From the NCBI GenBank assembly GCA_020543525.1, contig JAHYIO010000006.1:806001-870000 (forward strand): a stretch of 64,000 bases of DNA, given 5' to 3'. This document shows, in pieces, positions 55,146 to 64,000 of the stretch. The notes under the pieces are model-generated. The model was given only the letters and a program-made list of their open reading frames with translations. It was not told the DNA's origin and made no database searches. How positions within the stretch are numbered: the stretch's first letter is position 1; the number at the start of each line of letters is the position of its first letter. Position numbers and translations under genes: made by a program. Origin of the DNA: Coriolopsis trogii (taxonomy: Eukaryota; Basidiomycota; Agaricomycetes; Polyporales; Polyporaceae).

Positions 55146-57450
55146 AGCCGGGGGAGGTGTTGGGATGGGTCGATGGGTCGTGCGGTTGGTCTGTATCGAT
55201 CCGTCACGCTGGGCGGCGCACCCGGTTCATCCGACTGCGTTTGAAGTGTGGTCGTGCGTCGCGTCTTCATCTCGTTTTCTTTTCGTACAATGCTCTATGA
55301 TTTGCGTCGCCGTTCCGTCTTGCTTTAGTCGTTCTGTTCTTTAGCGTTTCGTAATCTCTTCTGCTTGTAGATTCTCCTCTCTACATGTCGTGCTTGTTGC
55401 TCTTGGAACGGAATATAATGCTACAATACTTGCCCTATTTATGCAAAGTCCCAGCTCCCGTTGACAGCGTACAATACGCTCGGGTGCGGGCGCCCTTCAT
55501 GATGCACGGGTGTGCGCTAGCGTCATGACCTACGGGTATCTCGCACACCAGGCTCAGGTATGTGACCCACGGGCACGGGCAATCGAATTTGAAACGGGTT
55601 CGAGAGATCACAGCTTCCATACCGGGCCATCGTCTGCGACTTTCCTAGGGGCGCGCTCGAGCGTACTGTCTCCGTGGGAGCCTATCAAAAATCATATAGC
55701 TCACAACCAGTGAGCAGGCCCCTCACTCGGCGAGTCTACAAATTCGCCGAAATCCGAGGTTCCGTCTCGGCGCAGTACACATGCGCTCTTGCATGGCTGC
55801 GATCGGAAGGTGGTCTGCCCGTATACGAATACGTTGTGCGTCGGTGAGTGGACGGTACGGGCCTGCGGTGGTGGCGCAGGATCGTGGGGGCCGCGCCAAG
55901 CGGAGGCGTACGTTACGCACGTCAAGGGTTTCTCCAGTGTTTCCGCGTGAGGGCGGCCTGTGGGTGTATACATTTTGAAGCGCTTTTTCAGTGCTTGCTT
56001 GGGGCGCTGGACGTAAGGCGGGGATGGGTGGTACGTACTACATGGCTGCGCCGGACGCCTGTACCCACGCCTGCGGTACGTTCAAGGCTGTATCTGAGGG
56101 CGTTTGGCGGACTGTCGGGGATTGGAGGGTGGACGAGGAGGGACATGCGTGATGGATGACGTATACCTGCGCTTCTGCGTATCGGGAAAGAAAAGAGTAG
56201 AGGCACGAAGTATGTAGGCGGGGTGTTCTCCTGGGTTCCTGATGGCAACGTAACGTCGCGGGGAGGAAGGTCGGTGTGTATACATGTGTGGCTTATGCGT
56301 CGTCGCATATGTACCAAGTTCACAATATTAATATGCCTGGGAATATTAGAAGGTCGTATGTTTACGAGGGGCGTGGAGGCGCAAGGGGACGGCAGGTGAC
56401 TTGGGGGAGGGGAGGAAAGCCGACGGTCCGCATGCGCCCACCGATCTGTGCCCGATCTGTTTGGATCTCCCACCGCTATGTTTGTTGTAGGACCCGTGGT
56501 GTCCTGAGCGGGGTGTGCGGGGTGGCGTTGTGGGGAGGTTATTTTCTGAGCAGCTCAGCAGACGTCTCAGCGGGACACAAGCCTATACGAGCCATCCTTG
56601 ACAGATGCGACGGCCGTCTGGGGAAGACTGGAGACCCCATGGGGAGATGAATTATTGTTGCATGGTGGGCGAGGTACGGGATCATTCTTGAATGCCCATA
56701 TTTGGGACATGGCCTGATCTCTGCCCCACGAAACGCTGGGTGTCCGATGCGCGCTTGCCCCTGTGTTTCTCTGTCTGACTGTGTGTTCGATCCGACCGCT
56801 GCCCGACCAACGACGCCGTCTGCAGAACTGTTCTTCTCTGTGGCCGCCGACATTCGGTCGCGTTCATTGCCGCCACCAAGCTCAGACGGGCGCACGACGC
56901 GGTTGCCCGGGCCGGGACGTGTTTGGTGAGGTGGAAATCATGTGTCTGCGCTCGGTGGCAGTTGGCCATGGCCACGATGAACGCGAACGTGCCAGGTGTC
57001 GAGAGAAGTGTGGTCGCAGGTGGTACGTTCCTGGAACGGACGGCGACGCATATGTCTAAATTCCTATCATGAGCGAACAGGCATTCGGAGGAATCGAAGG
57101 GCAGCAAGCAGTGTTGGACGCGGGTTCGGCGTCGAGGGAGTCGGAGGGGCAGGCGAGGCCAGGAGGCGGGGCTGGGCGCGCGGTGCCTGGCGAGATCTGT
57201 CCCGGTCGTCGGGGTCTGGCTTGGGCCAATGAGAGGCAGGGATCGAGTGCGGGGCCATCAGTGCGCGGCGGGGAAACTGGAGAATCTCTGGAGAAACAAA
57301 CGTTGACGGCCACTCTCTCGGTCACCTGCTCCCTTCCCTCCCTCTTTCGCCCCTCCGCTCGCTATAAAGCATCCACGCTCGTTCTCACCTCGCCAGCTTC
57401 TCCCAGCTCGTCCCCATCCCCGACTTTGCGCTCATCTCGCCGCCCCAGCC
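55146..57450. other. Long intergenic region (2.3 kb)
   Basis: After the ATG11 3' end no ORF shows a domain or splice pattern. The right end is the sugar-transporter promoter, with a pyrimidine-rich stretch (57325-57430) and a TATA box. Confidence 0.55.
57363..57368 (+). promoter_or_regulatory. TATA box of the sugar transporter
   Basis: TATAAA 82 bp upstream of the ATG, within CT-rich DNA typical of strongly expressed fungal promoters. Confidence 0.65.
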
Positions 57451-59574
57451 ATGGCAGTCGGTCCCGCAGCCACCTCAGGCCACTCCGAGGGCTTCATGCA
57501 CCTCGTCGACCCCAACAGGAAGTGGTACAACAACAGAAGGTCCGTCCATCCACTCTCCGGAACTACCCCGCATCCCCGTCACTGACACAATGCCCCCGCA
57601 GACTCATCATCCTCCACGCATGGCTCGTTCTTCTGTGAGTTCTTCTCCCTAACCACCCCTGCATATTTGCCCGACAACTTACCCCGGCTCCCAAGTCTCA
57701 TCACTTCGTCAACCAATGGCTTCGACGGCAGTCTCATGAACAGTCTCCAGTCCATGGACCAGTGGGAGGCCTTCTTCAACGACCCTCACGGAAGTACCCT
57801 CGGTCTCCTTAACGCCATCCAGGTCAATACCTTCTTCTCCAGCTCTCCACTCCAGATCCTCGTACTGACCGCGCCCAAAGAACATCGGGTCTCTCGCAGG
57901 CTACCCCTTTGCTCCCTACCTCTCCGATGGTATCGGCCGTCGGCCAACCATTTGGATAGGTGCCGTCCTCATGTTGGGTGGTTCTGCCCTCCAGACAGCT
58001 TGCATGAATATCAACCAGTTCATTGGTGCTCGGTGCGTCCCTCTCTGACGCATATATGCCGTCTTCTGACCTCGGCCCTTCCCCACTTGGCAGGTTCCTC
58101 ATTGGTTTCGGCCTCAGTATCGCATGTGAGTCTACCCGTTACTCTACAATGACGCCTGGCATGGGCTCACGCTGTCACGATATTATTAGCGAACGCCGCT
58201 CCCATGTTGGTCACGGAGGTCTCGTATCCAGTCTACCGCCCGCAACTCAGTTCGCTCTACAACACTCTCTGGTACTCCGGTAACATTGTGTACGTCGTTA
58301 CGCACATACACCCTGTCTACAGCTGACAGTGTAGCCCCCGTCCAGTGCTTCATGGTCTTCGTTCGGTACCGCGAGGATTCAGAGCGATTGGTCATGGCGT
58401 ATCCCCTCACTCCTCCAGGCTATCCCCTCCATCTTCCAGTTCTTCCTCATCTGGTTCGTTCCCGAATCCCCCCGTTTCCTTGTCAGCAAGGGCAAGGAGT
58501 CCCTCGCCCTTCGCACCCTTGCTCACTACCACGCCGATGGTGACGAGACCGACCCCCTCGTCCTCTACGAGTTTGAGGAGATCAAGACCGCTATCCGTAT
58601 GGACAGGGAATGTAAGTATCCATTTCTCTCACTTGGGAGTCAAACAAGCTCATTCAGCGACATCGTGTGCAGCTTCGAAGAACGTTGGCTGGAAGGCACT
58701 CGTTTCGACCCCCGGCAACCGCAAGCGGATGGGCATCATCATCGCTATCGCCTGGTTCTCGCAGTGGTCCGGGAACGGTCTCGTGTCGTACTATCTCAAC
58801 CAGGTGTTTGACACGATTGGCATCACGGACACCGACATCCAGCTGCTCATTACCGGTATTCTCGCCATCTGGAACTTGTGCTGGGCCGTCTTTGCGTCGT
58901 TCCAGGTCGACCGCTGGGGCCGTCGGTTCCTGTTCCTTACTTCGGCTGCGGGCATGACCCTCTTCTTCACGCTCCAGACGATTTGTTCCGCCCAGTATGC
59001 ACTCCACAAGAATGAGAGCGCGGCGCACGCTGTCATCGCGTTCATCTTCCTCTTCTACGCGTTCTACGAGTGAGTGTTCATCTGCAGTGCCATTGTTTGT
59101 CAGACGCACTAACCATGTGCACACGCACCGCTTAGTCTGGCGTTCACACCGCTCATCGTGTCCTACACGCTCGAGATCCTGCCGTACTCGCTCCGTGCCA
59201 AGGGTTTCAACGTGTTCAACTTCACGATCTCCGTCGCGCTCATCTTTAACCAATACGTCAACCCGATCGCCCTCGACCACATCGGCTGGAAGTACTACGT
59301 GAGTTCCCCCTTTTCCCCTCTCCCGCTTGACCGAGCATTCTACTGACCGCATATATGCTCTTTTTTCCAGATTGTGTATTGCTGCTGGCTCGCGTTCGAG
59401 ACCGTATTCCTATACTTCTTCGTCGTAGAGACGAAGAACCGGACGCTCGAGGAGACCGCGGCGCTGTTCGACGGGGAGGAGCTCGAGAAGATCCACCAGG
59501 CTGTCGCGGGAGTCACCGACGTCCGGCATGAAGACTATGACGAAAAGAGCTCGGATCCGGGCCTCAAGGTCTAA
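57451..59574 (+). CDS. MFS sugar transporter, lactose-permease type (520 aa, 10 exons)
   Basis: Exons 57451-57539, 57602-57634, 57696-57822, 57881-58032, 58094-58125, 58190-58289, 58346-58611, 58673-59069, 59136-59298 and 59371-59574 close in frame to 520 aa with 12 predicted helices. Sugar-porter signatures are present: NGFDGSLMNSLQ in helix 1, YLSDGIGRRPTIWIG (loop 2-3), FVPESPRFLVSKGK after helix 6, FQVDRWGRRFLFL (loop 8-9) and ETKNRTLEETAALF at the end. Members of this LAC12/cellodextrin-type group carry sugars with protons across the plasma membrane; the exact sugar is not evident. The C-terminal tail (about 40 residues) is acidic. The gene has a TATA box and a CT-rich leader, suggesting good expression. 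Confidence 0.93.
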
Positions 59575-62409
59575 AGCGTGCTTGCTTTCTGGACTTCCAC
59601 TCCCTCCGCTCCCCTCTTCTCGATATTCCCTCTCTCCTCCTCTGCACTCTGCACGCTGTCCTCGGGGTTCTAGTTTATATGTCAGTTACGACGGTGGATG
59701 GATCGCGGACGACGACGCGCCTTATTTGTAACGATAGCGATTACGCTGAGATGGGACTCGACATGAGCCCGTCGTGCATCGGCCGCGGGTGGTTTCCTAT
59801 CTTTCCGCTTCCTCTTCCCTCGGTTGCTTGCCTCCGTCCCGTCTGTGCGTCCAGGCTCGGGATGGCGGCTTGTTTCCGTTCGTGCTATTGGTTTCTCTGC
59901 TTGTATATGCTTGTATATTACGACTGCTCGCCCCGCGCCTCCTGCTTACGATTCCCTTCCCTTCCCCCCCTTCCCACCCGCGACCCGCCTCCCCCTCACA
60001 CCCCACACTGCGCGTCTCCTGTACCGCGTACCGCATCCCACGCACGCGAGCACCCACTCACGTACTGCACGCACACATCATGACTCGCGTCTGCATAGAC
60101 GCGAGATGTATATGTATCACGAAACCGCGCTTGAATACATAAGATCTCGGACGGAAAATCTTACGTAGTCGTTTACTGCTGCTGCTCACGGTACCGGTCT
60201 TCTTACGATACTAGCTGACCGTTTCTGTTCTCACTCGAATTGCTCTCTGTGTGATCCGTGTCCGGCTGTTGGACGTTTCAAGGACCACTGAATGGTGTGA
60301 AATGCGGTCTGATTGCGGTTTGGAATCTGAATGGACTGGGGAAAACTCGTGGTTTGAGAGCGGCGGCGGTGGGGAGTGGCGTCGTGAGGTCCTCGAAAGT
60401 TCGTAAGTTCGTGTAATGTGTAAGTCGACGAAGCTGTCGACACGGAATAAGCGGAGCGGCGTTCTGCGCTCAGCAGAGGTTTGCAAATGCAAGCCGCCGG
60501 GAGTAGATTGCTTTCGAGTCTGCGTACTACATGCGCATGCCGTACACACTGCATAGTGAGTATGTATACATAGATACATAGATTTCTCATCGTGATCATG
60601 GGGGCGTTGGAGCACCGGTCTTCTTCGTTTCTTTGTACAGTCTGCGGATACACGCCGAGCCTGAGTCCTTCGCGTTATCGTGCGTCTGAATGGGAGCGTA
60701 TCATGTATGGCAGCCTAGGGATGCAGTGGGGCGGTAGCGTGGAGAGAGAGGAGCGAATGAATCGCGGCGAGCATCCCATCTTGGAGTATACGTAGGTACC
60801 TTCCTGGCCTTTGCCAAATGCTTCTCGATGCCAACACTTGAATGGGGTCGGAGTCGAACGGACGCGCGTCATGTATGCGCGGTAGAAGTGCGGGAGGGTC
60901 CAGGACGCGCGACGTGAGACAGAACGGCGTGAGAGGGGGCGACGACGACGACGATCTCTTCAGATGCGACCCGACTCGGCTAGCGGAGGGAGTTAATGCT
61001 CCTGCAGAAGGGATGCTCGTGGCTGGCACTCGCTGGCAGAACCGTTGTCGCAGGGTGCTAACAAGGTACTTATTCGTACGCGGTGTGCCATCCCGGATTC
61101 TCTGTTCTGCACATCGATTGCCTGAGAATGTGCGTGCAACGTGCAACCTGCGCCCGTCTGACCGCTGGCCGGTCCGCTCTTGAGCTCGAAGCTTGGCCGT
61201 TTACTGGTACAGTAGTAAGCTCGAGTCTCGACTTCTGTGAGCTCGCCCCACGGTCACTCACGTCTAGAAGCTGAACATCCGCCCTCGAGAAGCGCTGCAA
61301 GAACCTTGGTAACTTGAACCTTGAACCCCTCCGCTCTCAGGAGGGAAGAAGACCGGAGGCGCGCGAGGGAGAGGGCCCAGGCATGTAGTTTACATGGGAG
61401 AAGTTGGGCGTGGAGCGTCAGGGAGGTCCGTGTGAGCCCCGGATCTGTCATTCGCCCAGCACGATGCAAGTCTACGGCCCCAGAAGACTGTCAGAATGCT
61501 ACTCGGACAGGGACGTATAGCTACGTACTTGAAATTCCCGGGTTGACTGCACCCTATGCTTGAGTGACAGGGACGCGCCTCGCACCAGACGCCTGTCTAG
61601 GGCACTTGCTTCTCTTTGGCTTGGGGCTTTTTGGGTCTCGGACCTTGGGATGGAGTTCTCGGGGATGATGAGATTGCGAGAGATGGGATTGGACTGTACT
61701 GGGGCGGCGAGGATGAGAGGGCGACGCTCGACGGGATTGTGGCACATAAGCTACCGAGTAGTTTTGTTGAACGCAGCGAGTCAGACGCGCCTCTCGTAAT
61801 CGTCAAGATTCAACCGACAGTCGAGGAGGAGCGAGTTGCGCGCGAGAGCTGCTAAGAATAGCCTGGAAGCCTGGAACAGGACCCTCAATGGCATCATGGC
61901 GACTCGATTGAGCAGGGCTTGACAGACAGGACGGGACGTGCGAGTTTTTGTTGGCAGTTCAGAATGCCTGGATGTATAGCATAGCGCCGTCATAAGTTGA
62001 AACGCAAGTATGGATTTGGCAGGGATGTGTACGGGTGGGATTCGGGATGGAGGATCCTGCGACACATGACGAGGACCGCTGGTCAAACGACAGCCGGCGC
62101 GGTCTCGTGGTAGACCCAACGGCGCTGACTATGAGTATCCGCGACGATCTGGATCGAGAAGATGCCCCGGGAACGGTCGCACATACATGAGCTTCAGGTC
62201 ATGCGATCTAACACGGAACGCACCTCGGCATTGATCATCCATAGTGGGCGTCTCGTCTGACGTTCGGTAGGGTATACCGCGTATGAATTGCAGACCCTCT
62301 TTGCGCATGAGCAGTCGATCTCATACTTGACTTCCTTGGGCGCAAGTTACCGCAAAGATACACCTGCTCGACGCCGTACAATTTGACAGAGGGTGTGTTG
62401 CGTCGGGCT
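59575..62409. other. Long gene-free region (2.8 kb)
   Basis: The first 600 bp are pyrimidine-rich 3' flank. The rest has overlapping short ORFs on both strands with no domain, helix or consistent splice sites. A GAC/GAT repeat lies near 60940-60955. It could hold non-coding RNA or decayed sequence; I see no evidence for either. Confidence 0.5.
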
Positions 62410-63880
62410 TCATCGTACAGTCTTGAAGGAGTCTATATGAGCAGGTCGTCGCCCTGCGTCAAACGCCGACAGCAATAGCCGTGAAGACATAGTGGACGTA
62501 CAGTTGATGTTGATCGTGACTCTAACGCGTGCGCAAAGCCTGGGAAGCGTGGCCTGCACTTGACCGCAGAAGCGCTCCATCGCGGCGATCTCATCTTCCC
62601 CCGTGTGCATAGTCCTGAAACTCAGATGCAACTCCTGCAACTCCTCAAACCGTGCTTGCTCGAATAAGGCCTCGAGGAGCTCAACAACCTCTGGAATTTC
62701 TGCTATCAGATCACTGGCTTCTGGATCTTGGGAGACGTAGAGCGTCTCGAGATGCGCGGGTAGCCTCAGCAAGAGGGAGGAGAGCTCTTGCCACATTGTC
62801 CCTCCAGTAGCAATCGTCAGTATGAGAACTTTCAAGTTAGTGAAGCGGAACAGCGGGAGTTCGGTGTAATCTGCAGCTGTCTTAGTATGTGGTATAAGGA
62901 ACAGTATGGTGATGAGGAGACGTGCCATGCAGTGTCAGGCCTAACTCCGTCAGACACGGACCGATCGTCATCAGAAAGTACATAGAGTTTTGCTTCCAGG
63001 AGTCGTCGTCGCATCCGAACCGAAGAGTCCGCAGCGTTGTAGATGTGTCCGTTTTGAGGAGCCAATTTTGCAAAATAGCGGCCGTGTGGCTATCCGCAGA
63101 GGAACAACGAAGAGTAAGCCAGGACAGGGCAGGGCGCAAACACCGATCGGGTACAGGCAAGGGTGTCCCGCGAGGTATTGGCGGCCACCAGACGTCCCAG
63201 AACTCCAATTTATGTACATTGGGCAGTGCGGTGATGAGACGGCGCCCGAATGCGAAAGAGGGGAGCCTGCAGCGCAGCAATGACAATGTGTGGAGAGAAG
63301 AAAAGGTGGAGAGAGCGAGTGGTGCGCTCGGATGAGGTGGGTACAGAATCCAATTGGCGTCACAGATGAGCAACGTCCGGAGATTGGGCAAGTGACCAGC
63401 GAAGTCATGGATGACCCTGTGCGTGATTCTGCTCTCTGCTGGACGATCATCGTCCTCATCGGATATCCACAACGTTCGGAGATATGTCGAGCGAGCGAGT
63501 CGTGAGGCACCGTCCCCGCGGAGCGTCTCGGCCACAAGATCATCGTATGTCGAGTAATCTGCGATGGAGACCCACCGGAGCTGGTGAAGGAGATGCGCGC
63601 TTTTTGCCTTCCAGTCCCTGCAGACGAGCGAGCAGTTGGTCAACGACTCGCGATCTGGCCAGACGAACGTGATGACGAGGTCAGTGATCTCTGGCGGAAG
63701 CCGGGAAGAGATTTGGCTAGGAGGTGTGAAAGCCGGCGAGGCCGGTCTTTCATGATGCTTTCGAGCTTCGTTGTATGAGTTCGGTTTCGAGAAGGGACTC
63801 GCCGGATGGGCCACAGCAGTTTTCCGCAGTGTTGAGAGCATGATGTACTGCACGACGTCTAAGATGTTTGATTCGTTCAA
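62410..63880 (-). CDS. F-box/LRR-like protein (471 aa)
   Basis: Two exons, 63880-62926 and 62870-62410, close in frame to 471 aa if the intron uses a GC donor (G|GCACGT) and the CTGCAG acceptor. That choice joins ELGLTLH to DYTELPLFRFTNLK smoothly; no GT donor keeps the frame without losing conserved sequence. The F-box is SSRLPPEITDLVITFVWP, then LTNCSLVCRDWKAKSAHLL. LRR-like segments follow: LPNLRTLLICDANW, FSSLHTLSLLRCRLP, LPNVHKLEFWDVWW, FTNLKVLILTIATG, LQELHLSFRT. It probably acts as the Skp1-binding, substrate-choosing part of an SCF ligase; the target is unknown. The start could be a later Met (MLSTLRK). It lies near the window edge. Confidence 0.78.
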
Positions 63881-64000
63881 GTCGTTTCGACTTATGGTTG
63901 TCCCTTGTTGTATGAGAAAAGCGTCAATCTCAATCTTCTGGAACGCGTGTTAGCAGCGTGTCAACCGAATAGAAGGGGCAGGATTGATAGAGACGCGAAC

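Noticed and set aside
56682..57638. ORFs upstream of and across the start of the sugar transporter
   Set aside because: Out of frame with the transporter, with no domain, and crossing its TATA box and leader.
60838..60880. tRNA-like GGAGTCGAAC box
   Set aside because: The minus-strand T stem has mismatches and no D or anticodon arm can be drawn.
1..64000. CRISPR array, integrated virus, retrotransposon or operon-like prokaryotic island
   Set aside because: No direct-repeat arrays, reverse transcriptase, integrase, transposase or capsid motifs. All firm genes are eukaryotic with short spliceosomal introns.

Overview
This window is nuclear DNA from a filamentous basidiomycete, most likely an Agaricomycete of the wood-decay type. 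The evidence is structural. Almost every gene is cut by many short GT-AG introns of about 45-75 nt. The protein set is typical of mushroom-forming fungi: a class I sesquiterpene synthase, expanded F-box/LRR-like genes, single-pass Ser/Pro-rich membrane proteins, a one-finger C2H2 regulator and ACS-type MFS carriers. Core proteins (RAD52, STN1, ATG11, SEC2) carry the long disordered tails usual in basidiomycetes. I assign no species. There is no sign of prokaryotic organisation, CRISPR, integrated virus or an intact transposon.

Layout. 0-7 kb: a Cys-rich membrane protein (+), then two tandem ACS-family MFS transporters (-). 8-11.5 kb: two related C2H2 zinc-finger genes (+). 13-15.3 kb: RAD52 (+). 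15.8-20.6 kb: two more single-pass membrane proteins (-) around an F-box remnant; one is a paralogue of the first gene in the window. 21.5-22.1 kb: a small one-helix protein with a paralogue at 29.2-30.1 kb. 23.8-26.1 kb: two head-to-tail F-box genes (-). 27.4-28.5 kb: a secreted GDSL/CE16-like esterase (+). 31.4-33 kb: a sesquiterpene synthase (-). 35.2-38.9 kb: a 16-exon ZIFL/YCR023C-like MFS carrier (+). 39.2-41.7 kb: a C2H2 regulator (-). 42.1-42.8 kb: a 76-residue DUF4748-like protein and an initiator tRNA-Met (-). 43.7-46.9 kb: SEC2 Rab GEF (+). 47.3-49.6 kb: STN1 (-), divergent from ATG11 at 49.8-55.1 kb (+). 57.5-59.6 kb: an MFS sugar transporter (+). 62.4-63.9 kb: a third full F-box gene (-).

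Functional themes. RAD52 (recombination mediator) and STN1 (telomere-capping CST complex) both act on single-stranded DNA, but they lie about 32 kb apart and I see no evidence of co-regulation. SEC2 (exocytosis) and ATG11 (selective autophagy scaffold) are membrane-traffic genes; ATG11 shares a 264-bp divergent promoter with STN1. The transporters, esterase and sugar carrier fit nutrient acquisition from plant material. The sesquiterpene synthase has no P450 or other tailoring gene beside it.

The most unusual observations are: a 9-nt micro-exon that supplies the metal-binding Asn of the terpene synthase; an in-frame TAG that interrupts an otherwise intact last part of the small one-helix gene at 21.5 kb; local paralogue pairs that keep identical intron positions while their sequences diverge; and two F-box ORFs in the same frame separated only by a cluster of stop codons. 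I did not find a wholly new multi-gene system. Several stretches of 1-3 kb hold nothing I can call a gene. Exon borders were set by hand from splice consensus and reading-frame closure. They are firm where I say the frame closes and approximate elsewhere.
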